Positions 47,601 to 57,996 of a stretch of DNA of 64,000 nucleotides are shown piece by piece. The stretch covers positions 1 to 64,000 of the forward strand of contig CAINDG010000044.1 of the NCBI GenBank assembly GCA_903847315.1, given 5' to 3'. Every line of letters begins with the position of its first letter. The stretch's first letter is position 1. The position numbers were made by a program, and so were the translations under genes. The DNA comes from an uncultured Planctomycetota bacterium. GTDB lineage: Bacteria > Planctomycetota > Phycisphaerae > Sedimentisphaerales > UBA12454. A model generated the notes under the pieces. That model saw only the letters and a program-made list of their open reading frames with translations, made no database searches and was not told the DNA's origin.

Positions 47601-49247
47601 ATGACATCACAAAAACAGTTAGGGATGATATTAGCTTTCGTAGCCAGCGCCGTTCTGCTGACGGTGATTCAGCCGCCGTTTGGAATGGCCTTTCTTGCGT
47701 GGGTCGCATTCGTGCCGTTTGTAATCGGCTCTCTGGCGAATGAAAAGATTTGGCCGACTATTTTAACGGCGTATATCATCGGGCTACTGTACTGGCTCGG
47801 CAATCTTTACTGGCTTGTGCCGGTAACTATCGCCGGCTGGATTGTGCTTTGCCTTTATATGGCCCTTTACTGGCCGGCCATCGCCCTGTCGCTGCGATAT
47901 TGCGTACAAAGAAAAGTACCGCTCTGGTTTTCGCTGGCGATACTCGTTGTCGGAGCAGAGGCCGCATGGGGCTGGCTGTTCAGTTGGCGATTTCTCGGGC
48001 ACAGCCAGTTCAGAAATATTCCGCTGATTCAGATTGCCGATTTGTTCGGCGTCGCGGGCATCAGTTTTATTATCGCAATGGTTAACGGCTTTATTGCCGA
48101 AATTATTATTGACTTAAAAAAGAGACAAGTTTGCAAACAAGCCAACCTTGTCGGTATTATCCTTACGATTTTTGTCATAACTGCGGCTCTTTTCTACGGC
48201 CGATACAGAATAAATGAAGCATCGCGTTTTATACAGGCCGGCCCCAGAATCGGCGTGGTGCAGTCGAATGTGCCGGTAAAGTCGGGCGAAGATACCGAGC
48301 CTGCGGAAGTATCGTTTCTGAATATGCTTTCAGACAGCAGGAAATGTTTATTGGATGCCGAGCCGAATCTTATTATCTGGCCGGAGACAATGGTCGAAGC
48401 CATACTGGACGATAGCTACTTAAAACTGATAGCGGAAGACTGCACTACAAAAATATTTCACAACGCCCTTGTTCGGCATTCGAACGAAGGGGCCAATCTT
48501 CTTATCGGCTCATTCGCGGGCAACGCAGTGATGACCGGCGGCAGGATTGAATTTAAAACAAATTACAACAGCGCATTTTTGTATGAGCCGAACCAGGCGG
48601 GGCCGCGGCAGCATTACGACAAGATTAGTCTTGTGCCGTTCGGCGAATATCTGCCGTTTAAAAAAACGCTGCCGTTTATGCATAAAATCCTGATGATGCT
48701 TACGCCTTACGATTACGACTATACGCTGGACGCGGGAAGCGAATACACGATTTTTAAAATGCCGGTAAAAAATAATATTTATCGCTTCGGTGTGATGATT
48801 TGCTTTGAGGATATAGTGCCGAAAATCGCCCGCAGGTTCGCTGTCGATAAAGACGGAAACAAACAAGCCGACTGGCTCGTAACGATAAGCAACGACGGCT
48901 GGTTCGTAAAAAAAACTGGTAACAATATAAAGGCCAGCACGGAACTTGGTCAGCGGATGGCGATTTGCGTATTTCGCGCGATTGAAAACCGCTTGTCCGT
49001 AATCCGCTGCGCCAATACGGGCATCAGCTGCCTGATAGATTCATCGGGAAATATAAAAAATGATTTTCCCGCGGGGACTTTGAACAAAAAAGCCGTTCAA
49101 AGAACGGGACAAAGCGGCTGGTTCGCCGACAAAATATTTATAGATAAAAGAATTACTATTTTCAGTAAAAATGGACAATTGCTTGATATTGTCTGTGCAA
49201 TATGTTTGATTTTAACTATCGCTGTGTCGATATATAAATTAAGATAG
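47601..49247 (+). CDS. lnt: Apolipoprotein N-acyltransferase
   Basis: Polytopic N-term; PNLIIWPETMVEAIL; YDKISLVPFGEYLPF; GVMICFEDIVP; ISNDGWF. Confidence 0.93.
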   Translation: MTSQKQLGMILAFVASAVLLTVIQPPFGMAFLAWVAFVPFVIGSLANEKIWPTILTAYIIGLLYWLGNLYWLVPVTIAGWIVLCLYMALYWPAIALSLRYCVQRKVPLWFSLAILVVGAEAAWGWLFSWRFLGHSQFRNIPLIQIADLFGVAGISFIIAMVNGFIAEIIIDLKKRQVCKQANLVGIILTIFVITAALFYGRYRINEASRFIQAGPRIGVVQSNVPVKSGEDTEPAEVSFLNMLSDSRKCLLDAEPNLIIWPETMVEAILDDSYLKLIAEDCTTKIFHNALVRHSNEGANLLIGSFAGNAVMTGGRIEFKTNYNSAFLYEPNQAGPRQHYDKISLVPFGEYLPFKKTLPFMHKILMMLTPYDYDYTLDAGSEYTIFKMPVKNNIYRFGVMICFEDIVPKIARRFAVDKDGNKQADWLVTISNDGWFVKKTGNNIKASTELGQRMAICVFRAIENRLSVIRCANTGISCLIDSSGNIKNDFPAGTLNKKAVQRTGQSGWFADKIFIDKRITIFSKNGQLLDIVCAICLILTIAVSIYKLR

Positions 49248-49274
49248 CGGAAAGTGTAAAATAGAAAGCAGACG

Positions 49275-50282
49275 ATGAGAAAAAATTGTATTTTTCTGGT
49301 TATAAGTCTTTTAATAGCAGCGAATTACTGTACAGGGGCTAAGGCGGCAAAAAGTCATACTTCTAATACTGTAAAAAGTCTTACTCCTGATACGATAAAA
49401 AGTCTTGTTCCTGAGGCAGAACAAATTGTATTGGCTGGTTTGAAAAATCCTGAACCGGGAATTCGTGCAATTGCTGTCGAGGTCATCTCCGAAAGTAAAA
49501 AAACAGAAATGATGAAAAATATTATTCCTCTTTTTGACGACCTTGACCCCCGCGTTCGTTTTTCAGTTGCTATAGCCGCTGGCGATATGAAATATAAAGA
49601 GAGCGAAAAAAAACTCAAACAGCTATTGAAGGACTCGGACTTAAATGTAGCTACAGCAGGCGCTTACGCACTTTATCAGTTTGGCGACGAGAAATATCTC
49701 AGGCAGATAGAAGATGCTGCTTCAAGCAGCAATCAGGTCGTACAGGCCAACGCCGCTATGCTGCTGGGAAAAATGAAAAATCCGCACTCCCTGCCAATCC
49801 TTTACAAGCTTAAAGACAGCCAGAATGCCAGCGATGTGGTCGCTTTTAACGCGGTCGAGGCGATAGCCCAAATCGGCGATGAAAAGATTTATTCCAAGAT
49901 ATGGACAATGCTCATAAGTGTTTATCCAGACGATAGATATATGGGGATACATGTGATGGCATCCTTCGGCGGCAGCAAAGGCGCCAACGCCATACTTACC
50001 CTTCTTGACGATAATGTTCCCGAGGTAAGGCTTGCGGCCGCTGAGCGGCTTGGTTTTCTTGGCGATACAAGCGGACAAGTAATCATTTTGGAATTCTTTA
50101 ACAGCCCGCCAGACCCGGAAAAAGCGGTATCAGAGAAGCGCAACGTACTGGCAGCACTGGCGATAGGACAAATCGGGACGGAGCCGTTGATAGGATTTCT
50201 GCCTAAAATGCTCAAAAATGAGTCGGTAATGGTCCAACTGGCCGCGAGTAAAAGTGTTTTTATGCTCGCTCGTGTACATTGA
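49275..50282 (+). CDS. Secreted HEAT-repeat protein
   Basis: Signal peptide and repeated ALKxxDPxVRxxAAxALGxxG-like units. Confidence 0.78.
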   Translation: MRKNCIFLVISLLIAANYCTGAKAAKSHTSNTVKSLTPDTIKSLVPEAEQIVLAGLKNPEPGIRAIAVEVISESKKTEMMKNIIPLFDDLDPRVRFSVAIAAGDMKYKESEKKLKQLLKDSDLNVATAGAYALYQFGDEKYLRQIEDAASSSNQVVQANAAMLLGKMKNPHSLPILYKLKDSQNASDVVAFNAVEAIAQIGDEKIYSKIWTMLISVYPDDRYMGIHVMASFGGSKGANAILTLLDDNVPEVRLAAAERLGFLGDTSGQVIILEFFNSPPDPEKAVSEKRNVLAALAIGQIGTEPLIGFLPKMLKNESVMVQLAASKSVFMLARVH

Positions 50283-50432
50283 ATAAACACCATAAAGGTA
50301 AAAATAACTTGACCTTAAGGCTTTCAATTCGTAGAATTTGCTGAAAGTTTTTATTGTAAATAATTGAAGTTTTTAAGCAGTTATGTCTAATTCTGTAATC
50401 AGCCTGACAATCCGCAGCGAAAGGAGTGAAAA

Positions 50433-51287
50433 TTGAGTACTCTTACAAAAATTTTGATAGTTCTATTGTCATTATTCTCCATTTTCCTTTGTGGAACTAT
50501 CGTGACATATGTCGGAACGGCGAAAAATTACAAACAGGCTTATGAACAGGCCCAGACGGAGATAGTATCTCTGCGCCAGACGAGCACAAGCTATAAGACA
50601 CAGCTTGAAGAAAAGCAGCGTCAGATGCAGGAATTGTCCGACAAGCTCGATGCGGAGATGAGCAAGCTCAAGAGCGAAAAGACAAAACTCGAACAGGATG
50701 TGAAAAACGCCGAACGCGACAAGGCCGTTCTCGATGAGAAGGTTCAGAACCTGGCTTCGGCTGCGCTGAAGTTCGAGGGAACTGTCAGCGGAATGGAAGG
50801 CTCCTTAAAGGAAACAAGAGGAGAACTCGATAAGGCGCGGGCAGACGCAATTAAACTGAGCAAAAATCTCAACGAAATAACATCAAGCCTCGAAGAAAAG
50901 ATGGTTCAAATCGATACATTAACAACGGAAAAGAAGAGACTGCTTGAAGAAAAAGCAAAATTGGAAAATCAGCTTTCCGGCAAGGCACCGACAGCGGAAA
51001 CCACTGAGCCGATAACCACTCAATCGGACAAGGCAACCCCGGCGGCTGGACTAACTCCCGGAACCATCCTTAAGGGAAAGGTTACGGCAATCGAAGGAAA
51101 ACTTGTAACGCTTTCGATAGGAACGGCTGACGGCGTGGAAAAAGATATGATATTTCACGTTACACGAAACGATACCTTTGTCTGCGATATAAGAATAACG
51201 GAAGTGGATTCGGAAGCCTCTGCGGGAACGCTGCAACTGGTACAGCAGTCGCCGCAGGTGGGCGATGTTGCTTCCACGACGTGGTAA
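50433..51287 (+). CDS. Coiled-coil protein with N-terminal TM
   Basis: TM ILIVLLSLFSIFLCGTIV followed by long heptad region. Confidence 0.65.
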   Translation: MSTLTKILIVLLSLFSIFLCGTIVTYVGTAKNYKQAYEQAQTEIVSLRQTSTSYKTQLEEKQRQMQELSDKLDAEMSKLKSEKTKLEQDVKNAERDKAVLDEKVQNLASAALKFEGTVSGMEGSLKETRGELDKARADAIKLSKNLNEITSSLEEKMVQIDTLTTEKKRLLEEKAKLENQLSGKAPTAETTEPITTQSDKATPAAGLTPGTILKGKVTAIEGKLVTLSIGTADGVEKDMIFHVTRNDTFVCDIRITEVDSEASAGTLQLVQQSPQVGDVASTTW

Positions 51288-51320
51288 AATAAGTTATTAT
51301 TTAATATAACAGGAACAGAA

Positions 51321-51488
51321 ATGGACGATGTACCAACAACAACCAGCAAGGTAAAAGCCTCGAGCAATCTTTATACGGCTCTATTATCGCTGGCGTGCGG
51401 CAGTGTCGCGGCAACAGCCGGCTTCGTCGCTTATAAATGCTTGTTCGTTTACGGAACGCTTTTGAAGGTTGTGGATAGTATTCATTAA
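51321..51488 (+). CDS. 55-aa putative single-TM protein (not in ORF track)
   Basis: aggaacagaaATG; MDDVPTTTSKVKASSNLYTALLSLACGSVAATAGFVAYKCLFVYGTLLKVVDSIH. Confidence 0.45.
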   Translation: MDDVPTTTSKVKASSNLYTALLSLACGSVAATAGFVAYKCLFVYGTLLKVVDSIH

Positions 51489-51540
51489 TCGGCAGCGACG
51501 CAAGAATGGAGGTCGCTGTAAATTTTGAAAGGATTTTGGC

Positions 51541-52599
51541 GTGTTTCTCGACTCGATATTAGGTTGGTTTAGCATGGATATGGGAATCGACCTGGGTACC
51601 TGTAACACGCTGGTCTGCGTCCGCAACGAAGGCATAGTTTTAAACGAGCCGAGCGTGGTGGCGGTTCGCAAGGGAACAAATATAGTTTTAAACAACGGGG
51701 AAGCAGTAGGTTTAGTGGCCCGCGAAATGCTGGGCAAAACGCCCGGCAGCATTTCAGCAATTCGTCCGCTCAAAGACGGCGTAATAAGCGATTTTGAAAT
51801 AACCGAGGCGATGCTGAGCTATTTCATAAAAAAGGTTCACGGCCGAAGCGGCTGGCTGATAAAACCCCGTGTAGTTATCGCGGTGCCGAGCGGCATAACA
51901 GCGGTCGAACGGCGAGCCGTTATCGACAGCGCCGAACGAGCGGGCGCAAGAAAAGTATTCCTCGTCAATGAGCCAATGGCAGCAGGCATCGGGGCGGGAC
52001 TTCCGATTACCGAACCAACGGCGTCGATGATTGTCGATATCGGCGGCGGAACAACGGAAGTAGCAATAATGAGCCTTGCCGACATAAGCTCCTGTGAATC
52101 CGTGCGAATTGGCGGCGACGATATGGACGAAGCAATAATCATTCATCTCAAACGGACATACAATCTTCTTATCGGCGAGCCGCGGGCGGAACAGGTAAAA
52201 ATCCAGCTCGGCTCGGCCGCCCCGCTGGCCGAAGAGCTTACTATGGAAATCGCCGGCAGGGATACAATCTCCGGCCTGCCGCGCAAGATTGTCATTACAA
52301 GCGAAGAAATCCGCGAAGCGCTCAAGGAGCCTATCAGCGGCATTATAGAAGCGGTTACGAAGACGCTGGAAAAGGCAGAGCCTGAACTGGCGGCGGATTT
52401 AATCGAGAACGGTATGCATCTTTGCGGCGGCGGTTCGCTGCTGCGAGAAATGGATAAGGTTCTGGCGAACGCGACAGGTCTGAAAGTTATACGCGTCGAT
52501 GAGCCTCTAACCTGCGTGGCAAGAGGGACCAGCGTTTATCTGGAGAACCTTGAAATATGGAAGGACACAATGGACCATACCGGCTACGGATGGGAATAA
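51541..52599 (+). CDS. mreB: Rod shape-determining protein MreB
   Basis: MGIDLGTCNTLVCV; VIAVPSGITAVERRAVIDSAERAGA; MIVDIGGGTTEVAIMSL. Confidence 0.97.
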   Translation: MFLDSILGWFSMDMGIDLGTCNTLVCVRNEGIVLNEPSVVAVRKGTNIVLNNGEAVGLVAREMLGKTPGSISAIRPLKDGVISDFEITEAMLSYFIKKVHGRSGWLIKPRVVIAVPSGITAVERRAVIDSAERAGARKVFLVNEPMAAGIGAGLPITEPTASMIVDIGGGTTEVAIMSLADISSCESVRIGGDDMDEAIIIHLKRTYNLLIGEPRAEQVKIQLGSAAPLAEELTMEIAGRDTISGLPRKIVITSEEIREALKEPISGIIEAVTKTLEKAEPELAADLIENGMHLCGGGSLLREMDKVLANATGLKVIRVDEPLTCVARGTSVYLENLEIWKDTMDHTGYGWE

Positions 52600-52620
52600 A
52601 AACTCACAGCCGATGAGTCA

Positions 52621-53421
52621 ATGGCACGCAGACAATTCAAACCTTCGAAACTGACCCTTTTCATCGGCCTTGTTTTGCTCGGATGTATTTTCCTTCTTCT
52701 CCCCCAAAATGTAACAAGCCGACTGAATTTCGCATTCATAGATATTTTCGGTTTCTTTTTAAAGATGGGTTCGTCTGTAACGCAAAACCGCCCGGCGGCG
52801 TTGTCGCCGGATTACGTACCCAGAGAAGAATACAACAGGCTGCAGACGGCTTACGCAAATCTCGAAGCGGAATTGGCTGAGCAGAAAAAACAGGTTGACG
52901 TACTCAGTAAAGTCAGGCTGACCGAGCCCGACCCTTCGACCGGCCTTGTACTGGCAAAAGTCGTCAACAAAAAAGAAAACGAGTTTATCATAAACCGCGG
53001 CGCAGGCGACGGACTGAAGACGGGCCAATATGTTCTGGGCGATAACGCGGTGATTGGTCTGGTCGAGCAGGTCTCGAACGATATTTCAAGCGTCCGGCTG
53101 GTAACAAGCTCGGCCTGCAAGATTCCCATCAAGATTTCAGCTCCCGAAATCAACAAGTACTTCAACGGAACGATACAGGGCAACGACAAAAAAGGTGCAA
53201 GGGTACTGAATATTCCGCAGAAGTATGAAATAAAAACCGGTTTTAACGTTTACGCGGCCGAGAAGGCGGGCTTTTTGCGGTCGATGCGAATCATCGGACG
53301 AATAGCGAAATGTACCGCCGGCGAAAAAAATCCGACTGTCTGGGATATTACCGTCGAACCGGCGTATAATTTAAATAATATAACGGATGTGGCTGTGATT
53401 GTGCTGAAACAGCCGGAGTAA
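52621..53421 (+). CDS. mreC: Rod shape-determining protein MreC
   Basis: TM + coiled coil + INRGAGDGLKTGQYVLGDNAVIGLVEQVSNDISSVRLVT; downstream of mreB. Confidence 0.93.
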   Translation: MARRQFKPSKLTLFIGLVLLGCIFLLLPQNVTSRLNFAFIDIFGFFLKMGSSVTQNRPAALSPDYVPREEYNRLQTAYANLEAELAEQKKQVDVLSKVRLTEPDPSTGLVLAKVVNKKENEFIINRGAGDGLKTGQYVLGDNAVIGLVEQVSNDISSVRLVTSSACKIPIKISAPEINKYFNGTIQGNDKKGARVLNIPQKYEIKTGFNVYAAEKAGFLRSMRIIGRIAKCTAGEKNPTVWDITVEPAYNLNNITDVAVIVLKQPE

Positions 53422-53423
53422 AA

Positions 53424-53945
53424 ATGAAATGGTTTAGATTCACAGTTCTGATATTGGCCGGGGCGATAATTCAGTCAAGCGCGCTGATGGAGACAGTTTC
53501 GCTGACCGTGCAGCACATAAAGCCGAACATTCTTTTGATACTGCTGGTTTATTTCGCGATAAGCTGCGACAGTTACGACGCGATTATTATTTCTTTCGCG
53601 ATAGGATTCGCGGCGGACCTTACAGGGGCGCTAATCGGGCCGTACTTTATCAGCTTCGGAATCATCGGTACGGCAATAGCTCACATCAGAAAATTAATTC
53701 TTGTGAAAAAGACCGGTCAGCAGGCAATTGTCATTTTCGCGGCAGGTATTTTAATACAGATTCCCGCGATTATACTGGCAAAAATCAAGGGCTCTACAGC
53801 GGAGACAGGCGGCTTTTTGGAAATTTTCGCTGTCCCGATTTATTCCGCTATTTTATGGTTCCTGGTTAAATGGCCCGTCACAGCGATAGGTAAATGGCTC
53901 GGCGTAGGAATACATAGATTCAAGTTAAGAATCGACGAACGTTAA
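53424..53945 (+). CDS. mreD: Rod shape-determining protein MreD
   Basis: Polytopic 173 aa ORF in the mre operon. Confidence 0.82.
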   Translation: MKWFRFTVLILAGAIIQSSALMETVSLTVQHIKPNILLILLVYFAISCDSYDAIIISFAIGFAADLTGALIGPYFISFGIIGTAIAHIRKLILVKKTGQQAIVIFAAGILIQIPAIILAKIKGSTAETGGFLEIFAVPIYSAILWFLVKWPVTAIGKWLGVGIHRFKLRIDER

Positions 53946-53965
53946 TTTAAAATTCTGAATTACAA

Positions 53966-55984
53966 ATGTCCGGCAAACGGCTGAAAACATTCGCGTTATT
54001 CTGTGGTTTTTTTGCAATAGTATGCATCGGGCGGCTGGCCTACATTCAGCTCAATCCGTATTCGGCATGGCAGGGCCAACTCGAAAAAATCGCAAGCAAA
54101 AGCACGGAACTGACCACCCTTCGCGGCAAAATTCTCGATAGAAACGACAAAATCCTCGCGACCAGCGAGGCGTGCTTTACGCTTTGCCTCGATTATCGCA
54201 TAGCCCGACTTGCCGATGAGCGATTCTGGCTGGTTCAGTCGCTGCAATGTTCCAGCGAGGCCGAAAAAAACAAAATAAAAGAAAAATTTCAGCAGGACTA
54301 CAATACCTTAAATGAAATCATCGCTAAATGCGCCGAGTTTAAAAACTGCGCACCTGAACAAATAAAAGAGCAGATAAACCGGCAGATAAACGACCCAATC
54401 TGGGAACTGCGATACTGGCTGGCGGGAAAACGGAAATATCCGCAGCAGAAATTCGAGACGGCGGTGGCGGACGCAAACGAACGACTGCTTTTGGCATCGG
54501 AGATTGATATAGCGGAAATGCACCAGCCGCTGCCATTGTTTAAGCTGAATAACGACGACGAAGTCCTCGCGGCACAGCTTAAATTTATAGATACTGACGG
54601 CGTCCAGGTCCTGCCGCAGAGCGAAAGGATTTATCCATATAAAAATTCCGCCAGTCTTCTTATCGGCTGGGTCAAACCCTGGAACTCCGCTGACGAAGAG
54701 CCGAACGGATACGCACCGGGCGATATGACCGGTTTTTGCGGTATAGAATATGTCTGCGAGCCATACCTTAAAGGCAGGTCAGGCAAAATAATTTATAATC
54801 TCGACAACCAGGTTATCCGAAGAACAGAAAGACAATTCGGGAACGATGTAAAACTGACCATAGACATCGAGCTTCAGCAGAAGATAGAAAATCTGCTTAT
54901 AAATCCGACTTTAAATCCGGTTTTCGGCCAGGCAGTCGGCATCGTGATAGTCGATGTAAATTCAACCGATATCCTGACAATGGCATCGATACCGGATTTT
55001 GACCTTAATACCGCAAGACGGAATTATTCGAAACTGGCCGCTGACGCGAATAAGCCGCTGCTTAACCGTGTATTCCAGGGTTATCCGCCCGGATCATCGG
55101 CAAAACCGATAATCCTAACCGCTGCTATGGAGGAAGGAAAAATAACGCCGAGCGAAATTATATCCTGCCCTTCAGTACCTGCGCCAGCCGGCTGGCCGAA
55201 CTGCTGGATTCTAAGAAGTCGTCTCGGCCATGGGCACGACGAGGAATGGGCCAATGAAGGCGGCAATAAGGCCCGCAACGCATTGAAAGGAAGCTGCAAT
55301 ATATATTTTTCGCGTACTGCTTCCCGCGTCGAGCCGGAGGCTTTGCAGCGATGGCTGTATGAGTTCGGGTTCGGCAAAGAGGCGCTGGCGATAAGAGACC
55401 CGGCCATAATCGATTCGTTCGGAAATTTTCCCGTCAGAACTTTCGCGGAATCGGCGGGAATCATATCGAGCTCGATACCGAAAACAGAAAGTTCTCTGCT
55501 GGAGAACCTGCCGCCGATTGACGCGGCGGAGAGAAGATTTTTCGGGATCGGTCAGGGCAATTTTCGCGCTACGCCGATGCAGGTTGTAAACGCGTTCGCG
55601 GCCATTGCGCGAGGAGGTGTTTTCAAAAAGTCAAGAATCCTCGTCACCGAGCCTGCCGATACAGGATACAACCTGAACTTAAGCAGGGAAACCATCGCAA
55701 CGCTTTACGAAGGTATGCACGCAGTCGTTACCGAACCGCATGGCACGGCATTTTCGCAATTTGCCGACAGCGGATTCGAAGAAAAAGGGGTAAAGGTGTT
55801 CGGCAAGACCGGCTCAACGGAAAGACCTTATCACGCATGGTTCGCAGGGTTTGCAAAAGACAATAACGGCAAGGCAATTGCCTTTTCGGTGCTCGTCGAA
55901 GGCGGTCAGCACGGCGGAAGCGATGCCGGCCCGATTGCAAGAGATATTGTCAGCCGCTGCATTGAGTTGGGATACCTAAAATAG
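53966..55984 (+). CDS. mrdA: Penicillin-binding protein 2-like transpeptidase
   Basis: GKILDRNDKILA; PPGSSAKP (SxxK), SCN, FGKTGSTE (KTG); mre operon. Confidence 0.92.
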   Translation: MSGKRLKTFALFCGFFAIVCIGRLAYIQLNPYSAWQGQLEKIASKSTELTTLRGKILDRNDKILATSEACFTLCLDYRIARLADERFWLVQSLQCSSEAEKNKIKEKFQQDYNTLNEIIAKCAEFKNCAPEQIKEQINRQINDPIWELRYWLAGKRKYPQQKFETAVADANERLLLASEIDIAEMHQPLPLFKLNNDDEVLAAQLKFIDTDGVQVLPQSERIYPYKNSASLLIGWVKPWNSADEEPNGYAPGDMTGFCGIEYVCEPYLKGRSGKIIYNLDNQVIRRTERQFGNDVKLTIDIELQQKIENLLINPTLNPVFGQAVGIVIVDVNSTDILTMASIPDFDLNTARRNYSKLAADANKPLLNRVFQGYPPGSSAKPIILTAAMEEGKITPSEIISCPSVPAPAGWPNCWILRSRLGHGHDEEWANEGGNKARNALKGSCNIYFSRTASRVEPEALQRWLYEFGFGKEALAIRDPAIIDSFGNFPVRTFAESAGIISSSIPKTESSLLENLPPIDAAERRFFGIGQGNFRATPMQVVNAFAAIARGGVFKKSRILVTEPADTGYNLNLSRETIATLYEGMHAVVTEPHGTAFSQFADSGFEEKGVKVFGKTGSTERPYHAWFAGFAKDNNGKAIAFSVLVEGGQHGGSDAGPIARDIVSRCIELGYLK

Positions 55985-56018
55985 AACAGGTGAGCAGTAG
56001 AACAGGAGAGATTGGAAT

Positions 56019-57707
56019 TTATATCTTTAGATAATTCAGGGTTTTTTCGAGGATTTCTTTTGCGGCAGGTGCAGCAACCGAGCCGCCGGTGTAGCCTTTG
56101 CTAAGGCTTCTGTTCGGTTTGCGGATTGAGACGAGAACAACTACGGCAGGTTCTTCGGGAGGCGAGCCGCAGATAAAAGATGCGACATAATTTTCCTCAT
56201 CGTAGCCGCCTCTGCCTGTTTTAGCGATATTAGCGGTTCCCGTTTTGCCCCAGACCTGACGGCCTTCAATAGCGGCCTTTTTGCCTGTGCCTTCCTGCAC
56301 TACCGCGACGAGCGCTTTTTCGACAATCCATCTTGTGGTTTTTTCGCTTACGATGAAACTGGCGGTTTGCAGCGGCTCCTGAAGTTTGACTTTATTTCCC
56401 TGGCCGTTGACAATCGCCTTTACAAGATGAGGCTTTATCGGTCTGCCATGATTGGCCAGCACAGAATAGGCACAAGCCATCTGCATCGAGGTAGCGGAAA
56501 ACTCGTGGCCGAACGGTACGCGAGCGACACTGTAACCTGTCCAGAATTTCAGCGGCCAGACAATTCCGCTGTCTTCGCCGGGCAGGTCGATTCCGGTTTT
56601 TCGGCCGAAGCCGTAAAGTTTAAGGCCTTCGTAAAGTTTGGCGGCGCCCATCTTCTGACCGATTTTCGCCATTCCGATATTGCTCGAATGAGCGAGGATG
56701 CCGCAGATTGAAAGAGTTCCGAAACCTTCGTGGTATTCGCCGATTGTTCCGAATCCTTTGCCGCTGTAACTGCCGTTTTCGCAGAAGATTGTATCGTTCG
56801 GATTGATTGAATCTGTTTCGAGCGCCCAGGAAACAATGACGGGTTTGATAATACTGCCGGGCTCGAACGGGTCCGAAAGGATATGATTGCCGAGACTCTT
56901 TTCGTCGGCGCCTTTCAGGGTCGTCGGGTCGAAATCGGGCAGCGACACCATCGCCAGCACTGCACCGCTGCAGGGGTCCATCACCATAGCGACGCCGGAC
57001 TCTGCCTGAAATTCGCTGACCTGTTTTTTAAGAGCCGAATGCGCAATTTCCTGAATAGTCGAATCCAGCGTAAGAACAATATCGCAGCCGTCCTGAGCGA
57101 AACCTCCGAAACTTCTGAGCTTTATCGGCCTTCTGGCGGCATCGGAAAAAAACGTGCTGCCGCCGAAAGTGCCTTTAAGAATTTTGTTGCACTGAAGCTC
57201 AAGGCCCGCCAGGCCCTGGCCATCGGTGCCGACAAAGCCGACAGCGTGCACCGCTGCGCCGCCCATCGGATAATATCTTTCCCATTTGCTCTCAATGCCG
57301 ATGCCCGGCAAAGCCTGTATTTGTTTGCGCTGAGTATCGGTAAGCTTGACATCCGCAAGTATCGGGGCATAACCGATGTTTCTGGCGGTGAGAATAATTT
57401 TGCTGATTTCCGTTTCGCTTAAGTCGATTATGCCGGCCAGAGCATGGGCGGTTGTTTTGATGTCGCCAACAGCTCGCGGTTCGACAAAAACAGTATCGGC
57501 AACGAAACTGGCGGCGAGAATCCTGCCGCGGCAATCGAGTATGGCCCCCCTTTTGGGCTGCTCTATAAAATTCGAACGCTGAGCCTTGAACGAAGCCAGC
57601 TGGAAATAATCGCCTTCATAATACTGCAGAAAAAAGCAGCGAACGACGACGCCGAGGAAACCTGCGCCAACCAGTGAAAGTAAAATTAAAGCTGTTTTGT
57701 TTCGCAT
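56019..57707 (-). CDS. ftsI: Division-type penicillin-binding protein (FtsI/PBP3-like)
   Basis: RGAILDCRGRILAASF; EPGSIIKPVI; SSNIGM; WGKTGTAN; dcw context. Confidence 0.9.
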   Translation of the reverse strand: MRNKTALILLSLVGAGFLGVVVRCFFLQYYEGDYFQLASFKAQRSNFIEQPKRGAILDCRGRILAASFVADTVFVEPRAVGDIKTTAHALAGIIDLSETEISKIILTARNIGYAPILADVKLTDTQRKQIQALPGIGIESKWERYYPMGGAAVHAVGFVGTDGQGLAGLELQCNKILKGTFGGSTFFSDAARRPIKLRSFGGFAQDGCDIVLTLDSTIQEIAHSALKKQVSEFQAESGVAMVMDPCSGAVLAMVSLPDFDPTTLKGADEKSLGNHILSDPFEPGSIIKPVIVSWALETDSINPNDTIFCENGSYSGKGFGTIGEYHEGFGTLSICGILAHSSNIGMAKIGQKMGAAKLYEGLKLYGFGRKTGIDLPGEDSGIVWPLKFWTGYSVARVPFGHEFSATSMQMACAYSVLANHGRPIKPHLVKAIVNGQGNKVKLQEPLQTASFIVSEKTTRWIVEKALVAVVQEGTGKKAAIEGRQVWGKTGTANIAKTGRGGYDEENYVASFICGSPPEEPAVVVLVSIRKPNRSLSKGYTGGSVAAPAAKEILEKTLNYLKI

Positions 57708-57744
57708 ATTCCATCTAACAAGGCACAGGTAATATTTATTTTAC

Positions 57745-57966
57745 TCATTTAACTTTGTCTTTGACAGTTTTGGATACCGAAGCAGGATTGATATATCCTT
57801 CGAGCTGAAGCTGCTTTTGCCAGAGCTGCTGTTTTAATCTTGTCCCATGAGCCTGGCTGGTTCTGAATTTATAGAATTCGCGATTCTCAGCCCGGCGAAG
57901 ATAAACAGCGGATATTGAAACAAAAAAAATGACAAGAACAAGAAAAATGTAACGATATGAAGTCAA
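57745..57966 (-). CDS. FtsL-like small bitopic protein
   Basis: 73 aa, one TM then short coiled coil, between rsmH/LysM and ftsI. Confidence 0.6.
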   Translation of the reverse strand: MTSYRYIFLVLVIFFVSISAVYLRRAENREFYKFRTSQAHGTRLKQQLWQKQLQLEGYINPASVSKTVKDKVK

Positions 57967-57996
57967 ATTTATCCGCCTCCGGCCGAGCCGTAATAA

